The notes under the pieces are model-generated. The model ran no database searches, was not told where the DNA came from, and saw nothing but the letters and a program-made list of their open reading frames with translations. The position numbers and the translations under genes were made by a program. From Paracoccus sp. MA (lineage in GTDB: Bacteria > Pseudomonadota > Alphaproteobacteria > Rhodobacterales > Rhodobacteraceae), in contig NZ_CP087598.1 in assembly GCF_020990385.1 (NCBI RefSeq), forward strand, positions 2,299,001 to 2,363,000: 64,000 nt of DNA, written 5' to 3'. Shown here piece after piece: positions 9,909 to 18,280 of this stretch (within the stretch, counting starts at the first letter, position 1; each line of letters starts with the position of its first letter).

Positions 9909-11144
9909 TCAGGCGGCCAGGAAGGCAAAGATCGGGCCGATGGAGTTGAAGCCCATATACCAGGTCAGCGCACAGACCACGGCGCTGGCGATCAGCAGCG
10001 GCCGGTTATAGACATGCCCGCCCATCAGGTCGGCCCGCGCGAAGCCGACATAGGTAAAGATGGTCAGGCCGATGGGCAGGATCAGCCCGTTGAAGCCGCC
10101 GACGAAGACCAGGATGGCGGCCGGCGCGGTGCCCAGCGACAGATAGACCGCCAGCGAGATGGCGATGAAGATCACCGTGGCGATGTTGCGGTCGCGGTCG
10201 CCCATGGTGCGGAAAGCGACAAGGAAGCTGACCGAGGTATAGGCCGCGCCGATGACCGAGGTGATGGCGGCGGCCCAGAAGATCAGGCCAAAGATGCGCA
10301 TGCCCCATTCGCCCAGCACCACAGCGAAGGCCTGCGCGGCGGGGTTCGCGGCCTGCCCGGACAGGTCCAGCGTCACGCCCGAGGCGACGACGCCCAGGAT
10401 GGCCAGGAACAGGATGAAGCGCATGACGCCCGTAACCGCGATCCCGGTCAGCGAGGCGCGAGTGACGGCGGCGAGGTTCTGCTCACCCACCAGCCCCTTG
10501 TCGAGCAGCCGGTGCGCGCCGGAATAGGTGATGTAGCCGCCGACCGTGCCGCCGACGATGGTGGTGATGGTGGCGAAATCGACGATCTCGGGCAGCACCA
10601 TCTGCCGCATCGCATCGCCGACCGGCGGGTTCGAGACCAGGGCGACGACCAGCGTCATGCCGATCATCAGCAGGCCCAGCCCGATCAGCGAGCGGTCGAG
10701 CAGCAGCCCGGCCCGGCGCGACAGGAAGATGCCGATGGCCAGCGCCGCCGACAGCGCGCCGCCGATCTTGGGGTCCAGCCCGAACATGGCATTGAGGCCC
10801 AGCCCCGCCCCGGCGATGTTGCCGATGTTGAAGGCCAGCCCGCCGACCAGCACCAGCACCGCCAGCAGATAGCCCGCGCCGGGAATCGCCGCGTTCGCGG
10901 TGTCCGAGGCGTTGCGCCGGGTCAGCGCGGTGATGCGCCAGATATTCAGCTGCACCACGAAGTCGATCACGATCGAGGCGAGGATGGCAAAGGCGAAGGC
11001 GGCGCCCAGCTTTGCCGTGAAGGTCGCGGTCTGGGTGATGAAGCCCGGCCCGATGGCCGAAGTCGCCATCAGGAAGATCGCCGCCATGAAACCGCCGCGC
11101 GCGGCAGCCGAGGCGGCAGAGGGGGAGGTGACGGATTCGGCCAT
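9909..11144 (-). CDS. NRAMP-like (YcsG-type) membrane transporter
   Basis: A 411-residue membrane protein with about eleven segments, related to the NRAMP divalent metal transporter family. The segment [12 protein letters not shown] near the N terminus corresponds to the first NRAMP helix, where classical members carry the DPGN metal-binding motif. That motif is absent here, so it belongs to the YcsG-like branch and metal transport should not be assumed. I use the ATG at 11144, which has a good AGGAG seven bases upstream, instead of an earlier non-ATG start at 11207. As in B. subtilis, this transporter sits beside ycsF/ycsI/kip genes, so uptake of 5-oxoproline or a related acid is a reasonable inference. 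Confidence 0.87.
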   Translation of the reverse strand: MAESVTSPSAASAAARGGFMAAIFLMATSAIGPGFITQTATFTAKLGAAFAFAILASIVIDFVVQLNIWRITALTRRNASDTANAAIPGAGYLLAVLVLVGGLAFNIGNIAGAGLGLNAMFGLDPKIGGALSAALAIGIFLSRRAGLLLDRSLIGLGLLMIGMTLVVALVSNPPVGDAMRQMVLPEIVDFATITTIVGGTVGGYITYSGAHRLLDKGLVGEQNLAAVTRASLTGIAVTGVMRFILFLAILGVVASGVTLDLSGQAANPAAQAFAVVLGEWGMRIFGLIFWAAAITSVIGAAYTSVSFLVAFRTMGDRDRNIATVIFIAISLAVYLSLGTAPAAILVFVGGFNGLILPIGLTIFTYVGFARADLMGGHVYNRPLLIASAVVCALTWYMGFNSIGPIFAFLAA

Positions 11145-11477
11145 CGGTCTGCTCCTGCTGCAAGGGTGGAGTGCGTCTTGGGAATAGCTCGACTGTGAAT
11201 TCAACAAGACAATCCGTCAACGATAATTTGACATGTATGATTAAATTGTTGAACAACATGCCTGCAAAGCAGGGATAATCTGCCCAGATCATCGGCAGTT
11301 CCGGCCCGTCCTGCCCGCTCGGGCGGCGGCCACCGTCCCTTCAGGATGCCGAAAACCGGACGAATCGGCGCGGGCCGCCTTGCCTTGCCCCCGGCCTCTC
11401 GGCCAAGATCGGCCGATCCGCGAAACCGCACCGACGCCCTGACGATATCCGCCCCCATGACCAAGGAACCTGCCGCG
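11145..11477. promoter_or_regulatory. Divergent promoter region between NRAMP-like gene and GntR regulator
   Basis: The stretch 11170-11275 is clearly AT-rich compared with its surroundings and should hold promoters for both directions. It contains an inverted pair TTCAACAA (11200-11207) and TTGTTGAA (11246-11253), 46 bases apart. The right half lies inside a tighter palindrome TGTTG-AA-CAACA (11247-11258), and a further palindrome TGAATTCA sits at 11196-11203. GntR/FCD regulators commonly bind short TTGT-ACAA type palindromes, so these are candidate operators for the adjacent regulator. A TTGACA at 11228-11233 could be a -35 box, but I see no convincing -10 at the right distance. Confidence 0.45.
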
Positions 11478-12146
11478 ATGGCGGAAGCCCGCGAACCCGC
11501 CCCCAGTCCCGCCGCCAGCCTCGCCGAAGGCATCGCCGCCCGGCTGCGCGATCAGGTCACCGGCGGCGCGCTGGTGCCCGGCCAGCGCCTGTCCGAGGCC
11601 CGGCTGGCGGCCGAGCTGGACATCTCGCGCAATACGCTGCGCGAGGTGTTCCGCCTGCTCACGCGCGAGGGCATCCTGCGGCACGAGCCGAACCGGGGCG
11701 TCTTCGTCGCCGTGCCCTCGATGGCCTCGATCCTGGACATCTACCGGGTGCGGCGGCTGATCGAGGTGCCGGCCCTGGCCCAGGCCTGGCCCGGCCATGC
11801 CGCCGTGGCCCGGATGCGCGCCGCAGTCGCGCGGGCCGAGGCGCTGCAGGCGATCCCCGACTGGCGCGGCGTCGGCAGCGCCAACATGGAATTCCACGCC
11901 GCCATCGTGGCGCTGACAGACAGCCCGCGGCTGATCCAGTTCTTCACCCAGATCATTGCCGAGCTGCGGCTGGCCTTCGGCCTGCTGGACAGCCCCGAGC
12001 TGCTGCACCGCCCCTATATTTCGCGCAATGCCGAGATTCTGGGCAGGCTGGAGGCCGGCGACCCGGCCGGCGCCGCCCGCATGCTGGAGGATTACCTGAC
12101 CCAGTCCGAGCGCGCCGTGCTGGAGGCCTTTGCCCGGCTGGGCTGA
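11478..12146 (+). CDS. GntR-family transcriptional regulator (FCD/FadR subfamily)
   Basis: A protein of about 222 residues. The N-terminal winged helix-turn-helix has the GntR hallmarks: GQRLSEARLAAELDISRNTL, then REVFRLLTREGIL. It is followed by an all-helical FCD ligand-binding domain with FHAAIVALTDSPRL and a terminal ARMLEDYLTQSE. The ATG at 11478 is preferred because AAGGA stands about ten bases upstream; the in-frame ATG at 11457 would add seven residues. The gene is divergent from the oxoprolinase-like operon and takes the place of kipR in the B. subtilis cluster (kipR is IclR-type, so this is a different family). It probably represses the divergent operon, with an acid such as 5-oxoproline as ligand; this is inference. 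Confidence 0.88.
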   Translation: MAEAREPAPSPAASLAEGIAARLRDQVTGGALVPGQRLSEARLAAELDISRNTLREVFRLLTREGILRHEPNRGVFVAVPSMASILDIYRVRRLIEVPALAQAWPGHAAVARMRAAVARAEALQAIPDWRGVGSANMEFHAAIVALTDSPRLIQFFTQIIAELRLAFGLLDSPELLHRPYISRNAEILGRLEAGDPAGAARMLEDYLTQSERAVLEAFARLG

Positions 12147-12251
12147 CGGCGCCCCAGGTCAGCCCTACCGGGGACTTGCGCCCTGCCCGTTCCTGCGACA
12201 ATTAAGCACATCGGAAGCCCGTTTTCCGGGCAGGCGCGAAGGACAGATCAG

Positions 12252-13436
12252 ATGACCAGACCGGCCGGGGCCGTGCTGCACCAGATCACGCAGGCCCTCG
12301 GCCCGGCGATCGCGCCCGGCTCGCCGCGCGAGGCGCTGCGGGCGGGGATCGGGGCGCTGGTGGGGCTGGGCGTCTCGGGCCTGTTCCTGCTGTCTCCGGC
12401 GACCGACCTGCGGCTGGGGCTTTACATGATCGCGCCCTTTGGCGCGACCTCGGTGCTGGTCTTCGCGGTGCCGAACAGCCCGCTGGCGCAACCCTGGTCG
12501 GCGGTGGTCGGCAACGGCGTCGCCGCGGCCGTCGGGGTGCTGGCCTGCATGATGACGCCGAACGCGGCGCTTTGCGTCGCGCTGGCGGTGGGCATCACCA
12601 TCACCGCGATGATCCTGCTGCGCGCCGTGCATCCGCCCGCCGGCGCGGTCGCCATGACCGCCGCGCTGAACCCCGAGGCGATCCGCGAGCTCGGCTTCCA
12701 CTTCGTGCTGGCGCCGGTGCTGGCCGGCACGCTGGCCCTGGTCGGTCTGGCGATGATCTATGCGCGGCTGACCGGGCGGCGCTATCCCTTCCGCCAGTTC
12801 GACGAGCCGGGGCCGCATGGCACCGCCGACCATCCGGCGATGGAGCGGCTGGGCCTGTCCAAGGACGAGTTGACCGAGATCCTGCAACGCTATCGCCAGT
12901 CGCTGAACCTGGGCGTCGAGGACCTTGCCCGGCTGATCGGCGCCGCGGAATTGCAGGCCGCCACCCACCGCACCGGACCGCTGACCGCAGCGGACGTGAT
13001 GTCGCGGGACCTGGTCACCGTCGGCCCGCAGACCCGGCTGGTGCGCGTCGCCGACATCTTCCGCAGGCACGGCTTCACCTCGCTTCCGGTGGTCGAGAAT
13101 GGCGACCGGTTCCTGGGCGTGATCTTCCAGCTGCACCTGATCCGCCGCGCCCGCGACGACGCCTTTCGCCACGACCGGCGGTTTTCCGTCGCCATGTCGG
13201 ACCTGCTGAACCCCAGGCGCGGCATGCCGACCCGCGCGCGAGAGATCATGCAGACCGACCCGCCGCATGTCGCGCCCGATACCCCCATCGGGGCGCTGCT
13301 GCCGATGCTGGCCTCGGGCGAATGCGACGCAGTGCCGGTGCTGGACGGGCCGCGCATCGTCGGCATCGTCACCCAGACCGACCTGATCTCGGCCCTGGCC
13401 CGCCAGAGCCTGCGGCAGGACCTGCCGGCACCCTGA
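12252..13436 (+). CDS. HPP-family membrane protein with two CBS domains
   Basis: A 394-residue protein. The first ~170 residues form the HPP membrane domain (four to five segments). It includes the namesake motif in RAVHPPAGAVA at about residues 122-132 and FGATSVLVFAVP earlier. After a linker come two CBS domains, starting at about residue 245 (AADVMSRDLVTV) and residue 329 (REIMQTDPPHVA), each with the usual ITQTDL or FLGV-type strands. CBS pairs bind adenine nucleotides and often gate transport. HPP proteins have been linked to nitrite transport in plastids, but the bacterial CBS-bearing form has no settled substrate. The ribosome binding site AAGGA lies about eight bases before the ATG. 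Confidence 0.86.
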   Translation: MTRPAGAVLHQITQALGPAIAPGSPREALRAGIGALVGLGVSGLFLLSPATDLRLGLYMIAPFGATSVLVFAVPNSPLAQPWSAVVGNGVAAAVGVLACMMTPNAALCVALAVGITITAMILLRAVHPPAGAVAMTAALNPEAIRELGFHFVLAPVLAGTLALVGLAMIYARLTGRRYPFRQFDEPGPHGTADHPAMERLGLSKDELTEILQRYRQSLNLGVEDLARLIGAAELQAATHRTGPLTAADVMSRDLVTVGPQTRLVRVADIFRRHGFTSLPVVENGDRFLGVIFQLHLIRRARDDAFRHDRRFSVAMSDLLNPRRGMPTRAREIMQTDPPHVAPDTPIGALLPMLASGECDAVPVLDGPRIVGIVTQTDLISALARQSLRQDLPAP

Positions 13437-13534
13437 TCCCGCCCGGACATGCCGATAACGACAGGCCGCGCCGCATTGCAGAAAGCGGCCCGGCAGGGAT
13501 AGGTTTCCCTGACCGGAACAACCCTGGGGGAATC

Positions 13535-14497
13535 ATGACCCGTCCCACGCTCGGCGCCGTGGCGATCGGCCGCAACGAGGGCGAGCGGCTGAAAGCCTGC
13601 CTGCGCTCTCTGGTGCCGCTTTGCGAGCGGGTGGTCTATGTGGACAGCGGCTCGCGCGACGACAGCGTCGGTTTCGCCCGCAGCCTGGGCGTCACCGTGG
13701 TCGAGCTGGACAGCTCGGTTCCCTTTACCGCCGCCCGCGCCCGCAATGCCGGGTTCGACGCGCTGCTGGCCGGCGGCACGCTGGACCTGGTGCAATTCGT
13801 CGACGGCGACTGCCGGGTCGAGCCCGGCTGGCTGGAGGCCGGTATCGCCGCCATGCAGGACGACCCCGGGCTGGGCCTCGTCACCGGCTGGCGCTCCGAG
13901 ATCCACCCCACGGCCACGGTCTACAACCAGATGTGCGAGGTGGACTGGCACCGGCCCGCCGGCCCGATCGTGGCCTGCGGCGGCGACATGATGGTGCGCG
14001 TCGCGGCTTTCCGCGAGATCGGCGGCTTCGACCCGGCGGTGATCGCGGCCGAGGACGACGAATTCTGCCTGCGCCTGGGCAAGGCCGGCTGGAAGCTGCA
14101 GCGCCTGCCGGTGCAGATGACCTGGCACGATGCCGACATGACCCGCTTTTCCCAATGGTGGCAGCGCACCATCCGCAACGGCCACGGCTTCGCGCAGGTG
14201 GGCCGCATGCACCCGCCGCATTTCCGGCGCGAGCAGATGCGGGTCTGGGTCTATGGGTTGGCGCTGCCGCTGCTTTTCCTGCTGGGGCTGTTTACCAGCC
14301 TCTGGCTTTCGCTGGCGGTGCTGGGGCTTTACGCATTGTCCTTCTGGAAGACCCTCGAGGGGCTGAAGGGCCGGCCGATGGCGGCGGGGCAGGCCGCGCT
14401 GCTAACGCTGGCCAAGATCCCTAACCTTTTGGGAATGATGACTTACCACCGGCGCCGCCGCAAGGGCGACGCCATGCGTATTATCGAGTATAAATAG
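13535..14497 (+). CDS. Glycosyltransferase family 2 with C-terminal membrane segments
   Basis: A 320-residue family 2 glycosyltransferase. It has the N-terminal nucleotide-sugar strand (GAVAIGRNEGERL), an acidic metal-binding motif DGDC at about residues 90-93, and an acceptor-site EDD near residues 171-173. Two hydrophobic segments follow at about 235-280 (LALPLLFLLGLF), which would anchor it in the inner membrane. The start at 13535 was chosen because the family's first strand begins there; the longer open frame upstream lies inside the HPP gene. It precedes the Gfo/Idh-SDR fusion gene by nine bases, so the two form an operon probably concerned with making or attaching a modified sugar in a surface glycan. 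Confidence 0.88.
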   Translation: MTRPTLGAVAIGRNEGERLKACLRSLVPLCERVVYVDSGSRDDSVGFARSLGVTVVELDSSVPFTAARARNAGFDALLAGGTLDLVQFVDGDCRVEPGWLEAGIAAMQDDPGLGLVTGWRSEIHPTATVYNQMCEVDWHRPAGPIVACGGDMMVRVAAFREIGGFDPAVIAAEDDEFCLRLGKAGWKLQRLPVQMTWHDADMTRFSQWWQRTIRNGHGFAQVGRMHPPHFRREQMRVWVYGLALPLLFLLGLFTSLWLSLAVLGLYALSFWKTLEGLKGRPMAAGQAALLTLAKIPNLLGMMTYHRRRRKGDAMRIIEYK

Positions 14498-14506
14498 GAG
14501 CTTGCC

Positions 14507-16591
14507 ATGACCTCGGACCTGCGCGTCGCCATTCTGGGGGCCGGCTACATCGCCTCGTGGCATGCCGATGCGATCAAGGCCGCGCCGGGCGCGCGGCTGG
14601 TCGCGATCTGCGACCCCGCCATCGACGCGGCCGAGGCGCTGGCCGCCAGCCATGGCGTCGCGGCCTTTGCCGACCTGGATCAGATGATCGCCGCCGGGGT
14701 CTGCGACCTGGTGCATATCCTGACGCCGCCGAACCTGCATCGCGATCTGGCGGTGAAATGCCTGGGCGCCGGCCTGCATGTGCTGGTCGAGAAGCCCGTG
14801 GCTCTGTCCGTCGCCGAGATCGACGAGATGGAGGCCGCGGCCCGGGCCGCCGGCCGCCAGCTGGGCGCCTGCCACAACTTTCTGGGCCTGCCCGGCTACG
14901 GCCGGCTCAAGCAGGCGGTGCAGGCGGGTGATCTGGGCCTGGTCTCGGCCGCGCAGATCAACTGGGCGCTGCCCTTGGTGCCGCTGCGCTCGGGGCCTTA
15001 CGGGCTGTGGATGCTGCGGCAGACGCAGAACCTGCTGCTGGAGCTTGGCGCGCATCCCTTCTCGTTCGCGGTGGACCTGTTCGGCCCGCTGGAGGTCGAG
15101 CATGTCAGCCTGGGCCAATGGATCACCCTGCCCGGCGGCGAAGAGCGGCCGCAAAGCTGGCGCATCCTGGCCCGCGCCGGCAAGGTGGACGTGACCATCG
15201 CCCTGTCGCTGGTCGAGACCTTCGACGACCGTTCGGTCAGCTTGCGCGGCTCCTCGGGCATGGCGCGGCTGGACTATGCGGCGGATGCGCTGGTGGTCAC
15301 GCGCGACAACACCGCCGATCTGGTGCTGAACCCGCTGATCAAGGAACTGTCCCGCGCCGGGGCGCATCTGCGCGAGGGGCTGCGCAACGCCTTCCGCCAG
15401 GCCGCCTCGCTGAACCAGAAAAGCCCCTATGGGCTGAGCTTCCGCGCCACCATCGCCGCCTTCTACGACGGCATCCGCGCCGGGCAGCCCGACCCGCGCT
15501 TTGCGCCCGCCTCGGCCCGGGCGGTGATGCGGGGGATCGAGGATGCGCTGGCCCGCCTGCCCGCCCTGCCGCCGGTCCCGGCCCGGCCCGTGGGCACGCC
15601 GCGGCCGCGCGTCATGGTGATCGGCGGCACCGGCTTCATCGGCCGCAACCTGACCCGGCGGCTGGTCCAGCGCGGCCACGACGTGCGGGTGCTGTCGCGC
15701 GGCCGCAACGGTCCCTTTCCCGACATCGCCGACCATGTCGAGACGCTGGCCGTGTCGCTGCGCGACGAGGACGGGCTGGTCCAGGCCATGCAGGGCATGG
15801 ATTGCGTCTTCAACCTGGCGAAATCCACCGACAAGAGCTGGCAGGCGGCGCTGGAAAACGACGTGGCCACGACCGAGCGCATCGGCCGCGCCGCGATCCG
15901 CGCCGGCATCGGGCGGCTGGTCCATACCGGCACCATCGCCTCATACGACATGTCCGACCCGGCCCAGGCCATCACCGAGGCCAGCGATTTCGGCGAGATG
16001 GACAGCCGCAACATCTATGCCCGGTCCAAGGCCGAGGGCGAGCGCCGGCTGATCGCGATGCAGGCGCAGGGGTTGCGGCTGGTGATCGCACGGCCCGGCA
16101 TCGTGCTGGGCGACGGCGGGCCCCTGCAGCATTGGGGCATCGGCCGCTGGCACGGGGCGGGGGCGGTGCGGCTGTGGGGCAATGGCCGCAACATCCTGCC
16201 CTTCGTGCTGGCCGACGACGTCTCGGACGGGCTGATCGCGATGATGGAGCGCGACGAGGCCATCGGCGAAAGCTTCAACCTGATCGGCGAGCCGATGTTT
16301 TCCGGCCGCGACTATTTCGACGCCATCCACCGCCGCACCGGGGCGCGGCTGAAGGTCAGCGGCTCGAACCTGACCGCGCTTTGGGCGGTCGATGCGGTCA
16401 AGCAGGGGCTGAAGCGCCATGCCCTGCGCAAGAAGGGCGCGGCGCCCGCCTCGCTGGCGGACTGGAAGTCGCGCGGGCACCTGTCGCGTTTCGACAATGC
16501 CAAGCCCAAGCGCCTGCTGGGCTGGGCGCCCGAGGCCGACCGCGACGCCTTCTGGCGCCGCGCCATCGACGAGGCGCATCTGTTCTGGTGA
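14507..16591 (+). CDS. Bifunctional Gfo/Idh/MocA oxidoreductase - SDR epimerase/dehydratase fusion
   Basis: A 694-residue protein made of two complete NAD(P)-binding enzymes. Residues 1-350 are a Gfo/Idh/MocA oxidoreductase with the Rossmann motif GAGYIA (11-16) and the catalytic EKP (95-97). After a proline-rich linker (about 350-367), residues 370-694 are an extended short-chain dehydrogenase. That half carries GGTGFIG (373-379), a catalytic serine region GTIAS, and the Tyr504-x3-Lys508 pair in YARSK. Both families act on sugar nucleotides or polyols, so a two-step oxidation and epimerisation on one chain is plausible. The gene follows the glycosyltransferase by nine bases with an AGGAG site, and its stop abuts the stop of the convergent amiS/ureI gene. 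Confidence 0.9.
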   Translation: MTSDLRVAILGAGYIASWHADAIKAAPGARLVAICDPAIDAAEALAASHGVAAFADLDQMIAAGVCDLVHILTPPNLHRDLAVKCLGAGLHVLVEKPVALSVAEIDEMEAAARAAGRQLGACHNFLGLPGYGRLKQAVQAGDLGLVSAAQINWALPLVPLRSGPYGLWMLRQTQNLLLELGAHPFSFAVDLFGPLEVEHVSLGQWITLPGGEERPQSWRILARAGKVDVTIALSLVETFDDRSVSLRGSSGMARLDYAADALVVTRDNTADLVLNPLIKELSRAGAHLREGLRNAFRQAASLNQKSPYGLSFRATIAAFYDGIRAGQPDPRFAPASARAVMRGIEDALARLPALPPVPARPVGTPRPRVMVIGGTGFIGRNLTRRLVQRGHDVRVLSRGRNGPFPDIADHVETLAVSLRDEDGLVQAMQGMDCVFNLAKSTDKSWQAALENDVATTERIGRAAIRAGIGRLVHTGTIASYDMSDPAQAITEASDFGEMDSRNIYARSKAEGERRLIAMQAQGLRLVIARPGIVLGDGGPLQHWGIGRWHGAGAVRLWGNGRNILPFVLADDVSDGLIAMMERDEAIGESFNLIGEPMFSGRDYFDAIHRRTGARLKVSGSNLTALWAVDAVKQGLKRHALRKKGAAPASLADWKSRGHLSRFDNAKPKRLLGWAPEADRDAFWRRAIDEAHLFW

Positions 16592-17104
16592 TCAGATCAG
16601 CCCGTCCAGCAGCAGGAAGCCCGGCAGCCAGCCGGTGAAGATCCCGGCCAGCAGCGTGACCCAGGCGGTCTGCCGCTGGATCGGGCGGCCAAGCGCCAGC
16701 AGCAGGAAATACAGGAACCACAGCACGCCCCAGACGGCCCAGTTCGCCGCCAGCCAAAGTTCGGTCGCGGTCGCGGCTTCGGCCAGCCCGCGCAGGCAGA
16801 CCGGCACGGTCGTCACCGCGACGAACAGGCTGAACCAGCCCAGGCCGCGCCCGTCCGCGCCGCTGAACCGGTTATAGGCGACCCACAGATAGGTGGTGCA
16901 GAACAAGAGGCTCAGCGCGCCGTTGCGGATGCTGGCGGCGCCGGCCCCGGCGCCGAAGGCGTCGTGCAGCACTGCCGCGCCCGAAACCAGCGCGGTGACG
17001 ATGTTGATGACGACGATCTCGCGATCGGCGATCCGGCCCATCAGCCAGAGGCCGTTGAGAAACAGCACGGCGCCGACATAGAACAACACGAACCCGGTAA
17101 GCAT
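16592..17104 (-). CDS. AmiS/UreI-family urea or amide channel
   Basis: A 170-residue protein with six to seven membrane segments, typical of AmiS/UreI. The first helix (LTGFVLFYVGAVLFLNGLWL) and the aromatic block YLWVAYNR are family-like. UreI is a proton-gated urea channel and AmiS is linked to aliphatic amide use; both sit in the inner membrane. No urease or amidase genes are nearby, so the substrate cannot be fixed. I chose the ATG at 17104 because a perfect AGGAGG lies five bases upstream; a longer upstream reading would add 23 non-hydrophobic residues. The stop codon directly abuts that of the convergent fusion gene. Confidence 0.87.
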   Translation of the reverse strand: MLTGFVLFYVGAVLFLNGLWLMGRIADREIVVINIVTALVSGAAVLHDAFGAGAGAASIRNGALSLLFCTTYLWVAYNRFSGADGRGLGWFSLFVAVTTVPVCLRGLAEAATATELWLAANWAVWGVLWFLYFLLLALGRPIQRQTAWVTLLAGIFTGWLPGFLLLDGLI

Positions 17105-17248
17105 TGGACCTCCTGCGCAAGCCTGACCGCGGATCGGGCAATTGCCCGGAATGCGATCAGCCATGCCTGCCAAGAGGGCAGAATCGCCGTCGGATCAATG
17201 GGAATGTTTTCAACGATCCGTAAAAGCAGAATTTGGATTCCGTGCGGG

Positions 17249-18190
17249 TCAGAGGCCGGTCAGCGGCTCGGCGCTGACCACTTCCCAGACCAGCTCCTGC
17301 ATGCGCCGCGCCAGCTCGGGCGAGGGGGCCTCGGCCGGATTGCCATCGGCGCGCAGCAGCTGATGCGGCAGCCCGACCGGGCTTTTGCCGTAAAGCACCG
17401 CGTAATGCGTCAGCGCCACCAGATAGGAGCCCAGGTCGTTCGGATGGATGCTGTCCAGCGAGCCGTCGGGATTGCGGGCGAACAGATCCTCGCGCGAGGT
17501 CATCTCGGCGATGCCGCCCTTGCCCTCGGCCTCGGCCACCAGCCGGGCCATGACCTGCCCCACGGGGATCAGCCAGACCGGCCTGTCGGCAGCGCGGGCG
17601 GCGGGCCAGAGCAGGGCGGGCTTCCACATCGTCTCCAGGTCGTCGGGAAGGCGCGACAGCCAGTCCGGCTGGTCGTCCAGCGCGTGCCAGCTTTCGTAAA
17701 GGAAGATCTGTGCCTCGGAATTGGCCGCCGCCGCCTCGGCCGCCCATTTCCCGGCATAGAGGCGGCTTTCCTTGTATTGGATCGCGTCCTGCAGCCGCAC
17801 CATCTCGGTCATGACGAAGGCGTCGTAATCGCCGCTTTGCAGTGCCTCATGCGCCTCGCGGTGGCGGGGGGTGGCGTTTTCCTGCTCGTAGCCGTTGATC
17901 GCGTCGGGGCCCTGGAAATGCTCGCGCAGCGCCGTGCCCCAGCCCAGCTGCAGCGCGTAATCGTGCCCCTGCCCGGCCAGTTGCGCCAGCATCGCCGGCA
18001 TGTCGCGCCCGACCAGGCTGTGGCCCAGGTGATAGACCCGCAGCGGTCCCTGCGGCAGCGCCCGGCCCGCCTGATAAAGCGCCTGCACATCGGCGCCGTC
18101 ATCCGGCACCGCCCCGGCCCTTTGCGCATGGCGCCAGTAGAACAGCGCCGCAAGCGCGACGACGACCAGCAGGGCAAGCAGGTAACGCAT
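17249..18190 (-). CDS. Membrane-anchored SGNH-hydrolase-like protein
   Basis: About 313 residues. The N terminus (MRYLLALLVVVALAALFYW) is an uncleaved signal anchor, so the rest is probably periplasmic. I do not recognise a named family, but the layout fits a divergent SGNH/GDSL hydrolase: GHSL at 56-59 in the position of the nucleophile block (Ser58), and DSIHPND at 246-252 matching the DxxH block (Asp246, His249). SGNH enzymes remove acyl or sulfate groups from glycans and lipids. The ATG at 18190 is preferred to that at 18196 because the GAGGG site then has about six bases of spacing. The gene stands alone between amiS/ureI and the DUF475 gene, the latter closed off by a terminator. Confidence 0.7.
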   Translation of the reverse strand: MRYLLALLVVVALAALFYWRHAQRAGAVPDDGADVQALYQAGRALPQGPLRVYHLGHSLVGRDMPAMLAQLAGQGHDYALQLGWGTALREHFQGPDAINGYEQENATPRHREAHEALQSGDYDAFVMTEMVRLQDAIQYKESRLYAGKWAAEAAAANSEAQIFLYESWHALDDQPDWLSRLPDDLETMWKPALLWPAARAADRPVWLIPVGQVMARLVAEAEGKGGIAEMTSREDLFARNPDGSLDSIHPNDLGSYLVALTHYAVLYGKSPVGLPHQLLRADGNPAEAPSPELARRMQELVWEVVSAEPLTGL

Positions 18191-18227
18191 GTCCATCCCT
18201 CGTTCCGAACCACGGGATCAGGGATAG

Positions 18228-18259
18228 CAAAAAGGCCGCCGCCCCGAAAGGCGGCGGCC
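18228..18259 (-). terminator. Rho-independent terminator after the DUF475 gene
   Basis: A perfect 10-base-pair GC stem (GGCCGCCGCC at 18234-18243 paired with 18250-18259) with a six-base loop is followed on the minus strand by a run of T (the AAAAA at 18229-18233 on the plus strand). It begins about 20 bases after the stop of the DUF475/TerC gene and fits a terminator for that gene. It also insulates the SGNH-like gene downstream. Confidence 0.85.
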
Positions 18260-18280
18260 GACAGGCTTTTCAGGCAGTGC

